From Mesorhizobium sp. ORS 3324 (GTDB lineage Bacteria > Pseudomonadota > Alphaproteobacteria > Rhizobiales > Rhizobiaceae), in NCBI GenBank assembly GCA_000824825.2, contig LM655188.1, positions 183,453-247,452 on the forward strand: a stretch of DNA of 64,000 nucleotides. The letters are read 5' to 3'. The translations under genes and the position numbers were made by a program. This document shows positions 48,262 to 57,875 of this stretch, in pieces. The first letter of the stretch is position 1, and each line of letters starts with the position of its first letter. The notes under the pieces are model-generated. The model was given only the letters and a program-made list of their open reading frames with translations. It did not search any database and was not told the origin of the DNA.

Positions 48262-48346
48262 CGCATGATCCTTTCGGTTGGAAGCTGATGCGCCATGCGT
48301 CGGCCGGGACCTCCGGCGGCGTCGCGGGCAATGGGCTTTGGAAGGT

Positions 48347-48571
48347 CTACCGCAGAATGAGGGCGCCGATGGCCGTGATCACGATGAACAGGATGACCCC
48401 GGAAAAGAAGCCGCCGACAAAGAAACCGAATGCCATGGCCAGCAGGATCGCGGCGCAGACGAGCGAGCCGTATTTGGCAAGCGCGAGGAATGCCTTGTAG
48501 GTGCGATCATGCTCGGCATAGTCCATCTGCGCGCCCAGTTCGACAGGACCGGTCGGCGTGTGATCAGCCAT
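48347..48571 (-). CDS. aa3-type cytochrome c oxidase subunit IV
   Basis: A 74-residue protein. The start MADHTPTGPVELGAQMDYAE is the normal family start, followed by HDRTYKAFLALAKYG and a single hydrophobic hairpin or helix pair to the end (ILLAMAFGFFVGGFFSGVIL). In Paracoccus and other alphaproteobacteria it is an accessory one-helix subunit of the aa3 oxidase. It is 85 bases upstream of pntAa on the same strand and may share transcription. Confidence 0.88.
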   Translation of the reverse strand: MADHTPTGPVELGAQMDYAEHDRTYKAFLALAKYGSLVCAAILLAMAFGFFVGGFFSGVILFIVITAIGALILR

Positions 48572-48721
48572 AGGAATACCCCTTCGAAAATGCCTTCGAG
48601 GCACATAGCGAAAAGCCGGACCAGGCGCAATGGCGCTATTGCCGCACGGCCCGCGACAACAGCCTCAAACGAAAGTTGAAATTGGGATGGGCTCGCCGCG
48701 AACGAGGGCCGAGCCTCTATT

Positions 48722-48871
48722 TTAGCCGGCGAGGTGCGGAAACAGGCCGAGCAGGCCGACGACGATCAGGTAGAGTGCCACGATGTAGTTGAGCAGGCGC
48801 GGCACCACCAGGATCAGTATGCCGGCGATCAGCGAGATCAGGGGCGTGAGCGCAAGCGAGTGAATGGTCAT
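48722..48871 (-). CDS. DUF3096 mini-protein
   Basis: A 49-residue open frame: it starts MTIHSLALTPLISLIAGILI and ends in YLIVVGLLGLFPHLAG. It is a two-helix membrane protein with a Pro-Arg turn in the middle, which fits the DUF3096 family of very small membrane proteins. An AAGGGA site lies about 11 bases before the ATG. Function unknown. Confidence 0.8.
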   Translation of the reverse strand: MTIHSLALTPLISLIAGILILVVPRLLNYIVALYLIVVGLLGLFPHLAG

Positions 48872-49018
48872 GATCCGTATCCCTTTCCCGTGGACAACCC
48901 GACACTAACCCGGAGCGAAATGCCTGCGGGCAGGACTTCAACGGCACCGGTCGCGGCGCCGCACCTTCATAACGGCAAAGCCGCGGGAAAGGTCCATGAT
49001 GCGCGGAAGGACGCCCGT

Positions 49019-49780
49019 TCAGGCGGCATCGCGATAGTATTTGGCCGTCGGTATGATGGAGAGCGGCGTCAGCCGGTTGATGGCCGGATTGGCAAACATC
49101 AGCCGCTGTTCCATCGGCGTCGACTTGAAGAACGGGAAGCGCTCGAGCGTCTGGCGCAGATTTTCGCCACAGGGGATTTCGAACAAGGCGATCGGCGCAA
49201 GAACGCCCGGGAACACCTTGCCCTCGGTCCTCTGAATCGCATGGAAGATGCGGGCGTAATAAGCGGAATGCTCGACCTTGACCGGTGTCAGCACCGCGGT
49301 CTGGCCAAAGTAGCAGGAAGCCACCATGCCAAGCCTGAGCGTCAGGAAGGGCAGAACGCCAGGGGCGGGCGCGCTGTCGGGATCGGTTGCGAAGCGCGTT
49401 CCGTCGACGAAGGTCTCACCGCTGGCGAGCCTCTCGGCCAATATTTCCGGATAGGCGTCGACCGAAGGCGAATAGGGATGCTCGCGGGATATGTAGTGGA
49501 GCCGTAGCGTGCTCACCAAGTGGCCGTCGAAATAGACGCCGAACCGGTAGGAATTCGGCAGGTTGTCCCAGCGATCCTCGAACATGCCGCTGGCGATCGG
49601 GCCGCACATGCCGGACCGCAGATAGGATTGATAGCGAAGGCGGTAGATCGCCTCCAGATCCTCGCCCCCCGTGATGAGACGATAATCGACATGCTCCAGC
49701 AATTGCATGATCGAACGGTTCAGCGCCGACCCAGCGTTTGCGCCGGCGCCAGCCTGCGCATCATTCCTTGCAGCATCCAT
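49019..49780 (-). CDS. N-acyl amino acid synthase, FeeM-like (GNAT/autoinducer-synthase fold)
   Basis: A 253-residue enzyme of the group related to FeeM and to acyl-homoserine-lactone synthases, which join a fatty acyl chain from acyl-ACP to an amino acid. The core reads YRLITGGEDLEAIYRLRYQS, NSYRFGVYFDGHLVSTLRLH and FLTLRLGMVASCYFGQT. ATG 49780 was chosen for the GAGGA site upstream; a GTG 18 codons earlier is weaker. An IS66-type element lies 245 bases upstream, so promoter function may be altered. The exact product is unknown: acyl tyrosine-like compounds or other lipid amines are possible. Confidence 0.82.
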   Translation of the reverse strand: MDAARNDAQAGAGANAGSALNRSIMQLLEHVDYRLITGGEDLEAIYRLRYQSYLRSGMCGPIASGMFEDRWDNLPNSYRFGVYFDGHLVSTLRLHYISREHPYSPSVDAYPEILAERLASGETFVDGTRFATDPDSAPAPGVLPFLTLRLGMVASCYFGQTAVLTPVKVEHSAYYARIFHAIQRTEGKVFPGVLAPIALFEIPCGENLRQTLERFPFFKSTPMEQRLMFANPAINRLTPLSIIPTAKYYRDAA

Positions 49781-49859
49781 TCTCAAGTCCTCGTATCCGC
49801 CTATGAATAGGCTATTCGAGTTGAAATGGGACACAAGGCGAAAATTCGATATTGCTGAT

Positions 49860-50025
49860 TTACCCTTCGTTAACCTTAACGACAGGCGTTACTCCCGCCG
49901 GCAGAGTTGCGCTGAAAAAGCAGACTTGGCGTCTTGATCTAAGCTCGCGCTCGATATCAAGAGCACCGCCGTTCAAGGCTCGGGACGCACCGAACCTGTC
50001 CAGCTTCCAGTAGAAGCGTCGATCC
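49860..50025 (-). pseudogene. Possible small gene interrupted by the IS66 element (3' part)
   Basis: When the insertion sequence and one target copy are removed, the minus strand has an open frame of 55 codons from a GTG at 51786 (on the far side of the element) to a TAA at 49862. It would start MDRRFYWKLDRFGASRALNG; the element enters after the third or fourth codon. Family unknown, and a chance frame cannot be excluded. Confidence 0.35.
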
Positions 50026-51784
50026 GTAAGCGGGGCAGATTCCTGGGCGCCGGGGCTAGCCAGCGACTCAGCCTTGTGATTCACCCTACGGGTGACTCTG
50101 CCGCCCTCTGAATCGCCGGATGATTTGCCGCTTGCTGACCTGCGGCGCGTCGTGGCTGTGGCCTTGGCGGAACTTGAGCGGGTGACTGGCGAGGTAAGCC
50201 GGTTGCAGGCGGAGGTCGCCGATCTGAAGGTGGATCTGGCGGCCAAGGACGTGAAGATCCAGGAGCAGGCCGAGGAGATCGCGCGCCTCAAAGGCCTTCC
50301 GCCGCGGCCGAAGTTCAAAGGCAAGCCGTCGGGCATGGAGGCGGCGACCTCGCGGCCGCTGAGCGGCAGGAAGAAGGGCCGCAAGCCGGGACGAGGCGCC
50401 AAACGGGACAAGCTGACGATCACCGCGGAGGTCAAGCTGAAGGCGGCCGGCGTGCCGCCCGGCTCGCGGTTCAAGGGCTATGAGGACCTGACGGTGCAAG
50501 ACCTGCAGATCGGGGTCGCCGTCGTCCGTTATCGGCGCGAACGCTGGGAGACGCCGGACGGCGAGCGGATTGTCGCGGACCTGCCGGCGGGGATTGCCGG
50601 GGGCTTCGGGCCTCAGCTGCGCCAGTTCATCGCCGCCGCCCATTTCCAGGGACAGGTCACCAGCGAGCGCCTGACGTCGCTGCTGAACGGCATGGGCCTG
50701 GAGATCTCCAAGCGGCAGGTCGTGCGCTTCCTGAGCCAGGGTCTGGAGGCCCTGGTCGCCGAAGACCAGGCGGTGTTGCGGGCGGGGCTGGAGACGGCGG
50801 CCTGGATCACCGTCGACGACACCTCGGTCCGGCACGCGCGAAAGGACGAGTTCACCACCCAGTTCGGCGACGCCCGCTTCACCGCCTTCCGCACCGGCCC
50901 GTCGAAGTCTCGGCGCCGCTTCCTCTATGATCTGCAGGGCGGGCGGGCGACGTTCGTGCTGGATGAAGAAGCCTTCGCCCATATGCGGCGCCTGCACATG
51001 GCTGATCCGCTGATCGCCAAGCTCAGGGCGCATCCGGACCAGCGCTTCGCAGGCGAGGCGGCGTTCAACGCCCACCTGGACGCCGTCGGGTTCGGCGCGC
51101 TGAAGATCTCGCCCGATCCGATCGCCGTCGCCACGGAGGCGGCGCTGTGGGCGGCGGTCAAGGCCGAAGGCCTGCTCGAGGGCACGGTCATCGTCTCCGA
51201 CGGCGCCGGCCAGTTCCGCGTCGCCGACCACGCGCTGTGCTGGGTGCATGCAGAGCGTCTGATCCACAAACTGCAGCCGACCAACGTCGCGCATCGCCAG
51301 GCGGTTGAGCTGATCCGAACCCTGGTGTGGTGGTTCTACCGGGACCTGAAGCAATACAAAGACGATCCCGATCCCAAGCGCGCGCGCATGATGCGCGCCC
51401 GCTTCGACCGGATCTTCACCAGCCGAACCGGCTTCGTGCTCCTGGACCGACAGCTCCGACGGCTGCACAGGCAAAAGGCCGAGCTGTTACGGGTGCTCGA
51501 CCGCCCCGACATCCCCTTGCACACCAACGGCTCGGAAAACGACATCCGCTCCGTCGTCACCAAGCGCAAAATCTCCGGCGGGACCGTCAGCGCCGCCGGC
51601 AAGACCGCCCGCGACACCATGCTCGGTCTCATGAAGACCTGCGCCAAGCTCAAGGTGTCGTTCTACCAGTTCCTGGGTGATCGCTTCGGCGTCCCAGACG
51701 CCCCTGCGGTCGAGCGCCTGCCCCACCTCGTCAGACTCGCCGCCGCCTAAGCGCCCGGGAATCTGCCCCGCTTACCGTCGATCC
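50017..51784 (+). mobile_element. Complete IS66-family insertion sequence (single-gene, ISBst12-like), with target duplication
   Basis: The element runs 50026-51775 (1750 bases). Terminal inverted repeats 50026-50050 and 51751-51775 agree at 24 of 25 positions and begin GTAAGCGGGGCAGATTCC, the ends expected of IS66. It is bounded by a perfect direct repeat CGTCGATCC (50017-50025 and 51776-51784); IS66 elements normally duplicate 8 bases, so the ninth may be chance. It has one gene, the large transposase, without the tnpA/tnpB of other IS66 elements. Intact ends, gene and duplication indicate recent insertion. Confidence 0.95.
50092..51750 (+). CDS. IS66-family transposase (TnpC type)
   Basis: A 552-residue transposase. 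An N-terminal leucine-rich coiled coil (RLQAEVADLKVDLAAKDVKI) is followed by a basic segment (GRKKGRKPGRGAKRD) and the DDE domain: Asp in WITVDDTSVRHA, Asp in VIVSDGAGQFRV and Glu in NGSENDIRSVVTKRK. The start is a GTG; the stop is at the inner edge of the right inverted repeat. The reading frame is unbroken, so the element may still be mobile. Confidence 0.92.
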   Translation: MTLPPSESPDDLPLADLRRVVAVALAELERVTGEVSRLQAEVADLKVDLAAKDVKIQEQAEEIARLKGLPPRPKFKGKPSGMEAATSRPLSGRKKGRKPGRGAKRDKLTITAEVKLKAAGVPPGSRFKGYEDLTVQDLQIGVAVVRYRRERWETPDGERIVADLPAGIAGGFGPQLRQFIAAAHFQGQVTSERLTSLLNGMGLEISKRQVVRFLSQGLEALVAEDQAVLRAGLETAAWITVDDTSVRHARKDEFTTQFGDARFTAFRTGPSKSRRRFLYDLQGGRATFVLDEEAFAHMRRLHMADPLIAKLRAHPDQRFAGEAAFNAHLDAVGFGALKISPDPIAVATEAALWAAVKAEGLLEGTVIVSDGAGQFRVADHALCWVHAERLIHKLQPTNVAHRQAVELIRTLVWWFYRDLKQYKDDPDPKRARMMRARFDRIFTSRTGFVLLDRQLRRLHRQKAELLRVLDRPDIPLHTNGSENDIRSVVTKRKISGGTVSAAGKTARDTMLGLMKTCAKLKVSFYQFLGDRFGVPDAPAVERLPHLVRLAAA

Positions 51785-51810
51785 ACTGTAAATATCTGAT
51801 TCCTTACAGT
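51785..51810. promoter_or_regulatory. Palindrome ACTGTAA-n12-TTACAGT beside the IS66 insertion
   Basis: Perfect 7-base arms with a 12-base spacer. It lies at the junction on the right of the insertion sequence and would have been about 290 bases upstream of the FeeM-like gene before insertion. Candidate operator for that region; the binding protein is unknown. Confidence 0.45.
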
Positions 51811-51937
51811 TTCTTTCGGAAGGTCGCCGAGCGCTTATTCCATGACTACTTCAAATTTCGTCTACCCAGGCGGGCTTCGAAACTGCCGCTCTTATCCAAG
51901 CCTTTGCGCGGCCTAAGCAACGCCTTCGCAATTGCAG

Positions 51938-54256
51938 CTATCTGGCTGTTCGTTTGGCGGCGAGCCGCAGGTCCGCGGCGAACGGCCAGGTGACGTTCGA
52001 CATCGTCTCGATGCCCGACGCGCTGAGCGCGGCACCGAAGAGGAACCCCTGCACGAGGTCCGGCTTGACCGAACGCACCAATATCTTCAACTGCTCGAAA
52101 GTCTCTACCCCTTCGACGGTGACGACCAGCCCCAACGTCCGGGTCAGGCCGACGATACCCTTCAGAAGGTCGAGCGACTGCGGGCTCTGGGTCACGTCGA
52201 TCAGGAAGGAGCGGTCGATCTTGATCTTGTCGAGCGGCAGCTTGTGCAGGTAGCTGAGGCTGGAGTAGCCGGTGCCGAAGTCGTCGAGCGCGATGCGCAC
52301 GCCAAGGGTCTTCAGCTCTTCGATCAATTCGCGCGTCAGCGATTTGTCGTCGAGCAGGGCAGTCTCGGTGACCTCGATCTCGAGCCGGTGCGGCGCAAGG
52401 CCTGACGCCGCCAGAGCGTCGCGCACCTTCTGCACGACGTCGCGGTTGCGGAAATCCTTGGCCGAGAGGTTGATCGAAACGCTGGTCTGCGCCGGCCATT
52501 TGGCGCATTCCGCGCAGGCCGCCTGGAGCACGAAGGTGCTGATCTCCGAGATGATGCCCATCTCCTCGGCCAGCGGAATGAAGACGCCCGGCGAAATCGG
52601 GCCGAGATCGGGATGATCCCAGCGGCACAACGCCTCGCAGCTGGCGATGCGCATGGTGCTCATCGACACGATCGGCTGGTAGACGACGCGCAACTCCTTG
52701 GCCTGCACGGCGCTGCGCAGATCGGCCTTCATCAGCTGGCGGTTACGGAAGGCGGCATCCATCGATGCCTCGAACAGGCGCCAGCTGTTCTTGCCGAGCT
52801 CCTTGGCCTTGTAGAGCGCAAGGTCGGCCTTGACGATCATGGCATCGACATCGGTGTCCTTGACTGCGGACAACACCGCGCCGCCGCTCGCCTGGATACG
52901 CAAGCCGTGACCGGCAACGTCGACTTCGCCCTGCAATTCCGCGAAGATCTCGTCGAGCAGGGTGGTGAGATGGCTCTCATCCTCGATGCGGTCGAAATAG
53001 ATCATGAATTCGTCGCCGCCGAAGCGGCTGACATTGATGCCGGGCCCAGCAACCGACGCCAGCCGCTCGGCCACGGCGTAGATCAACCCGTCACCGACCG
53101 GATGGCCGAGCGTGTCGTTGACGCTCTTGAAGTCATCAAGGTCGAGCACCGCCAGGCCGCACAGCCGGTCGCGGTCGCCGGATGCCATGGCCTCGCCGGC
53201 CAGTTCGTGGAAATAGGCGCGGTTCGGCAGTCCGGTGAGGTTGTCGTAGCGCGCCATGAAGCGGATCTTTTCCTCCGCCTCGACGCGGGCCGTCACGTCC
53301 TCGAAGGTGATGACGCCGAGCTCCTGGCTGCCTTCGCGCGCGGAGAATTCGTAGTGCTGGCCGTTGGCGAGCGAAACCAGCACCTTGCGATCCCGGCCCT
53401 CGCGCAGGGCGCGCGTCAGCTGCGCCTCGATGTAGCGGCAGTCCTTCGGCGCCAGCATGCCGCCGGCGACGCCGCGCATCAAAAGCCCGTGGATTGTTCG
53501 CCCAAGCAGCGCGTCGGCCGATTTCAGCGACATCAGATGGGCGGCCTCGGCATTGGCGACCGCGACGCGTCCGTCAGGACCCAGCATGACCAGGCCATGC
53601 GACATGGTGTTGAGCGCACGGTCGAACTTGCGCGTGACGTTCTTCGCCTGTTTGTGGCCGATGACCGCCGAGAACAGCACGTTGCGGACATGGTCGGCGC
53701 CGGTGATGGTTATGAACGTCATCGGGATAATCATCAGGCCCAGCACGACGGAAGGCGCGTCCATGCGCAGCAGGAGCGCGAGCGCCGCCGGCCCGATGAA
53801 GGTCACCGAAAAAATGCGCACCATGCGCGGAGAGCCGTAATTGCGGGCCACAACCGTGACCAGGGTGGCCAAGGTCAGCGACATCGCCGCCAGCTCGGCA
53901 AAGGGATCGGGATAGACATAGATCGATACGAAGCACAGCGCACCCAGCCCGAGGCCCTGCAGGCAGCCCTTGAGGATGTAATTGCGCTCCAACCGCTGCG
54001 CGTGCTCGACATCGGCAATGACGCCGCCCGTCTTCAGGAAGCTGCGGATGCCGAAGTAGCGCAGAAGGCTGATCGGCAGCAGAATAAAGGAAAAAGCGAG
54101 AAACAACGGATTGTGCGTGCGCAGATAAATCATGAATCCGAGGATCCAGTAGCACGCGCCGCCGATAACCAACATGTGCGCGTTGTCGAACAACGACCGC
54201 ACAAATTGGATATAGACATCCGCCGGGATGCTGCTCTCGGTCTTTGTTCTGCCCAT
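51938..54256 (-). CDS. Membrane-bound diguanylate cyclase/phosphodiesterase (PAS-GGDEF-EAL)
   Basis: A 772-residue c-di-GMP enzyme. The first ~200 residues hold five to six membrane helices. A PAS-like part follows (~215-330), then GGDEF with RFGGDEF at 411-417, intact, and EAL with CEALCRW (Glu541-Ala-Leu) and LDDFGTGYSSLSYLHKLP, intact. Both activities are thus possible. No regulator or operon partner is close. The start MGRTKTESSIPADVYIQFV is the only in-frame one before the first helix. Confidence 0.93.
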   Translation of the reverse strand: MGRTKTESSIPADVYIQFVRSLFDNAHMLVIGGACYWILGFMIYLRTHNPLFLAFSFILLPISLLRYFGIRSFLKTGGVIADVEHAQRLERNYILKGCLQGLGLGALCFVSIYVYPDPFAELAAMSLTLATLVTVVARNYGSPRMVRIFSVTFIGPAALALLLRMDAPSVVLGLMIIPMTFITITGADHVRNVLFSAVIGHKQAKNVTRKFDRALNTMSHGLVMLGPDGRVAVANAEAAHLMSLKSADALLGRTIHGLLMRGVAGGMLAPKDCRYIEAQLTRALREGRDRKVLVSLANGQHYEFSAREGSQELGVITFEDVTARVEAEEKIRFMARYDNLTGLPNRAYFHELAGEAMASGDRDRLCGLAVLDLDDFKSVNDTLGHPVGDGLIYAVAERLASVAGPGINVSRFGGDEFMIYFDRIEDESHLTTLLDEIFAELQGEVDVAGHGLRIQASGGAVLSAVKDTDVDAMIVKADLALYKAKELGKNSWRLFEASMDAAFRNRQLMKADLRSAVQAKELRVVYQPIVSMSTMRIASCEALCRWDHPDLGPISPGVFIPLAEEMGIISEISTFVLQAACAECAKWPAQTSVSINLSAKDFRNRDVVQKVRDALAASGLAPHRLEIEVTETALLDDKSLTRELIEELKTLGVRIALDDFGTGYSSLSYLHKLPLDKIKIDRSFLIDVTQSPQSLDLLKGIVGLTRTLGLVVTVEGVETFEQLKILVRSVKPDLVQGFLFGAALSASGIETMSNVTWPFAADLRLAAKRTAR

Positions 54257-54401
54257 ATCGTCGGCCCAACGCTAGGCCTTGTCATGACACAACCGCCTTA
54301 AGAAAGGCTTAGAACAGGAACCGCTTAATAAGCCGTCGGGGCTTGCCCGCCGGGGTGCGCGGGACGCAGGCAGGCGGAAACTTCGAGCGAGCGGCTGGCG
54401 A

Positions 54402-57400
54402 TCACTCCGCGGCGTTGAGAACAGGCACCGGCATGGCCTGGTTGAGCCGCTCGAGCAGCCTGGAGCGCTCCTCCCCCGCCTTTGCGGCGCTGGCCTGCCG
54501 GACATGGCCATAGCCGCGGACGAGCGCCGGCACGGAGGCAAGGGCCGCGGCGGCGTCGATCCGGCCCGGCGCAAGCGCCGTGGCGATCAGATCGAGGTCT
54601 GCCTCGTATTGCACGAGCAACTGCCGCTCGGCGTGCCGTTCGGCGGTATGGCCGAAGATATCGAAGGCGGTGCCGCGCAGGCCTTTCATTGCGGCAAGCA
54701 GGCGAAATGCCTTCATCATCCACGGGCCGAAGCTCGATTTCCGCGGCTTGCCGTCGTTGCCGCGCCGCCCGAGGATCGGCGGTGCAAGGTGGAATTCCAG
54801 CCTTTCGTAGCTCTGGAACTGCCTTGCGAGGTCGGCCGCAAAGCTGCCGTCGGTGTAAAGCCGAGCCACTTCATACTCGTCCTTGATGGCCATCAGCTTG
54901 AACAGATTCCTGGCGGCGGCCTCGGTGACCGCAGTCGAACCGGGGACCGCGCGTGCCTCGGCGGCACGCAGCGCGGCCACCCTGTCGGCATAGCGTTTGC
55001 CATAGGCCGCGTTCTGGTAGGCGGTGAGGAAGGCAGCGCGCCGGGCAATGATGTCGTCGAGCGTTTCGGCGGGAGCCGACGCCGGCGTGCCGGTCTGGCC
55101 GACCAGGCCGCGCACGAAATCCGGCCGGTGCGCGGCGCAGCGACCCCAGCGAAAGGCGGCGATGTTCATCGCCACTGCTTCGCCGTTCAATTCGATAGCC
55201 TTTTCAACGGCTTCTGCCGACAACGGCAGGCCGCCATGCTGAAAGGCGAAGCCGAGCATGAACATGTTGGCGCCGAGCGAATTGCCAAACAGCGCCGTCG
55301 CGGTGCGGGTGGCGTCGAAGAAATGCGCCTTGTCGTCGCCGGCGGCGGCACGGATCGCCTTCTTCAGGCGCTCGACCGGCAGGGAGAAATCGGCGGCGCG
55401 GGTGAATTCGCCGGGCATGATTTCAGCGGTGTTGGCGAGGAACATCGTGTGCCCCTCGCGCACCGCGGCAAGCACTTTCTTGGCGCCGGAGACGACGAGG
55501 TCGCAGCCAAGCACGAGATCGGCCTTGCCGGCGGAGACGCGGATGGCGTGGATGTCCTCGGGCGTCGAGGCGATGCGGACATGGGTGAAGACCGAGCCAC
55601 CCTTCTGGGCGAGGCCGGCCATGTCGATCATGCCGCAGCCCTTGCCTTCGAGATGCGCGGCCATGCCGAGCACCGCGCCGATGGTGACGACGCCGGTGCC
55701 GCCGACGCCGTCGATGATGGCCGCCCAGCCCTGGTCGCCAAGCGGGAATCCGGCGGGTGACGGCACGCCGTCGAGCGGATCGGCCTCGCCGGCAAGGCCC
55801 TCGGCCTTCCTGATCCTGGCGCCATGCACGGTGACGAAGGACGGGCAAAAGCCGTTGAGGCAGGAAAAATCCTTGTTGCAGCTCGACTGGTCGATCCGGC
55901 GCTTGCGGCCGAACTCGGTCTCGATCGGCTGGATCGAGACGCAGTTCGACTGCACGCCGCAATCGCCGCAGCCTTCGCAGACCAATTCGTTGATGAAGAC
56001 CCGCCTGTCGGGGTCTGGGAACGTGCCGCGCTTGCGACGGCGGCGCTTCTCGGCGGCACAGGTCTGGTCGTAGAGAAGCACCGAGACGCCCTTCACGTCG
56101 CGCAACTGGCGCTGGACGAGGTCGAGGTCGTCGCGGTGATGGATGGTGGCGCCGGCCGGGAAATCGGCCTTGCCGGCATATTTGCCCGGCTCGTCGGTGA
56201 CGATGGCGATGCGGTCGACGCCTTCTGCGCGCACCTGCCTGGCGATCATGTCCACCGTCAGGCCGCCATCGTGCGGCTGGCCGCCGGTCATGGCGACGGC
56301 ATCGTTGTAGAGGATCTTGTAGGTGATGTTGGCGCCGGAGGACAGCGCGAAGCGGATCGCCAGCAGGCCGGAATGGTTGTAGGTGCCGTCGCCGAGATTC
56401 TGGAAGATATGGCCGCGCTTGGAGAACGGCGCCTGGCCGACCCATTGCGCGCCCTCGCCGCCCATCGCCGTAAAACCGACCGTGTTCCTGTCCATCCATA
56501 GCGCCATGAAGTGGCAGCCGATGCCGGCGGCGGCGAGAGAGCCCTCCGGCACCTTGGTCGAGGAATTGTGCGGGCAGCCCGAGCAGAAGTAGGGCGTGCG
56601 CGAGCCGATGTCGACGGCATCGGCAAGCATGGCCTGGAACTGGCGCAGCTTCGCCACCCGTGCCGCGATCTCCTCCGACGGGCCGATGGTGCGCAGGATG
56701 CGCTCGCCGAGCGCGATCGCGATGTCGTTCGGATCGAGCGCGCCCTTGGCCGGGAACAGCCAGTCGCCGCGCTCGTCCTTCTTGCCGACGATGGCCGGCT
56801 GGATGGCGGTGCCGTAGAGGTTCTCGCGCAGCTGCACCTCGATCAGCGAGCGCTTCTCCTCGACGACGACGATGGTGTCGAGGCCGCGGGCGAAGTCGGC
56901 GATGTGCTGGAAATCGAGCGGCCAGGGGCAGCCGACCTTGAACAGACGGATGCCGATGCGGTTGGCGGCCTTCTCGTCGATGCCGATGTCCTCCAGCGCC
57001 TGACGGACGTCGAGATAGCTCTTGCCGATGGTGATGACGCCGAGCTTCGGGTTGCGGCCGCCGGAATAAACGATGCGGTTCAGCCCATTGGCCTGGATGA
57101 AGGCGGCGGCCGCCGTGCGCTTATGCTCATGCAGCCGCTCTTCCTGGCCGAGCATGTTGATCTCGTGGCGGATATTGAGGCCGCCGGGCGGCATGTCGAA
57201 CTCCGGAAGGACGATGTTCAGCCGCTCGATCGATGCGTCGACCGAGGCCGTCGATTCGATGTTGTCCTTGACGCATTTGATCGCCGCCCAGGTGCCGGCG
57301 AAGCGCGACATGGCAAAGCCCAACAGGCCGTAGTCGATGATCTCCTGGACGCCGGCGGGGTTGAGGATCGGCACCATGGTATCGACGAAGAGGAACTCGG

Positions 57401-57875
57401 TGGCATGGGCGTTGGTCGAGGATTCGGCCATGTGGTCGTCGCCCATGAGGGCGAGAACGCCGCCATTTCTCGACGAGCCGGCAAGGTTGGCGTGGCGGAA
57501 CACGTCGCCCGAGCGGTCGACACCCGGCCCCTTGCCGTACCAGACGGCGAAGACGCCGTCATGCGTGCCTTCGCCGAGCAGCTCGGTCTGCTGCGAGCCC
57601 CAGCAGGCGGTGGCGGCGAGCTCCTCGTTGAGGCCCGGCTGGAAGACGATGCCGGCCTGGGCAAGCTGCTTCTTTGCCTTCCAAAGCTGCATGTCGAGGC
57701 CGCCGAGCGGCGAGCCGCGATAGCCGGAGACGAAGCCCGCGGTGTTGAGGCCGGCGCGGCGGTCGCGCTCGCGCTGCATAAGAAGCATGCGCACCACGGC
57801 CTGCGCCCCGGACAGGAAGACGCGCTCCTTGCCAAGGTCGAACTTGTCGTCGAGCGCGACGTCGTGCAGCGTCAT
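54402..57875 (-). CDS. Indolepyruvate ferredoxin oxidoreductase, fused alpha/beta form
   Basis: Oxidatively decarboxylates aryl-pyruvates to acyl-CoA with reduced ferredoxin. The 1157-residue protein is a fusion: pyrimidine domain with AGFVSGYRGSPLGGLDMQLW near the start, ThDP site GCPHNSSTKVPEGSLAAAGI and MGGEGAQWVGQAPF, a Cys-rich part (ELVCEGCGDCGVQSNCVSI, NKDFSCLNGFCPSF) for an iron-sulfur cluster, and the gamma domain IDGVGGTGVVTIGAVLGMAA. The start MTLHDVALDDKFDLGKERVF is the family start. It stands alone, with 209 bases upstream. Confidence 0.93.
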   Translation of the reverse strand: MTLHDVALDDKFDLGKERVFLSGAQAVVRMLLMQRERDRRAGLNTAGFVSGYRGSPLGGLDMQLWKAKKQLAQAGIVFQPGLNEELAATACWGSQQTELLGEGTHDGVFAVWYGKGPGVDRSGDVFRHANLAGSSRNGGVLALMGDDHMAESSTNAHATEFLFVDTMVPILNPAGVQEIIDYGLLGFAMSRFAGTWAAIKCVKDNIESTASVDASIERLNIVLPEFDMPPGGLNIRHEINMLGQEERLHEHKRTAAAAFIQANGLNRIVYSGGRNPKLGVITIGKSYLDVRQALEDIGIDEKAANRIGIRLFKVGCPWPLDFQHIADFARGLDTIVVVEEKRSLIEVQLRENLYGTAIQPAIVGKKDERGDWLFPAKGALDPNDIAIALGERILRTIGPSEEIAARVAKLRQFQAMLADAVDIGSRTPYFCSGCPHNSSTKVPEGSLAAAGIGCHFMALWMDRNTVGFTAMGGEGAQWVGQAPFSKRGHIFQNLGDGTYNHSGLLAIRFALSSGANITYKILYNDAVAMTGGQPHDGGLTVDMIARQVRAEGVDRIAIVTDEPGKYAGKADFPAGATIHHRDDLDLVQRQLRDVKGVSVLLYDQTCAAEKRRRRKRGTFPDPDRRVFINELVCEGCGDCGVQSNCVSIQPIETEFGRKRRIDQSSCNKDFSCLNGFCPSFVTVHGARIRKAEGLAGEADPLDGVPSPAGFPLGDQGWAAIIDGVGGTGVVTIGAVLGMAAHLEGKGCGMIDMAGLAQKGGSVFTHVRIASTPEDIHAIRVSAGKADLVLGCDLVVSGAKKVLAAVREGHTMFLANTAEIMPGEFTRAADFSLPVERLKKAIRAAAGDDKAHFFDATRTATALFGNSLGANMFMLGFAFQHGGLPLSAEAVEKAIELNGEAVAMNIAAFRWGRCAAHRPDFVRGLVGQTGTPASAPAETLDDIIARRAAFLTAYQNAAYGKRYADRVAALRAAEARAVPGSTAVTEAAARNLFKLMAIKDEYEVARLYTDGSFAADLARQFQSYERLEFHLAPPILGRRGNDGKPRKSSFGPWMMKAFRLLAAMKGLRGTAFDIFGHTAERHAERQLLVQYEADLDLIATALAPGRIDAAAALASVPALVRGYGHVRQASAAKAGEERSRLLERLNQAMPVPVLNAAE

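Noticed and set aside
51785..51810. LuxR-type lux box
   Set aside because: The arms ACTGTAA/TTACAGT resemble lux boxes, but the total length is 26 rather than the usual 18-20 bases and no luxR gene is near. Kept only as an unspecified palindrome.
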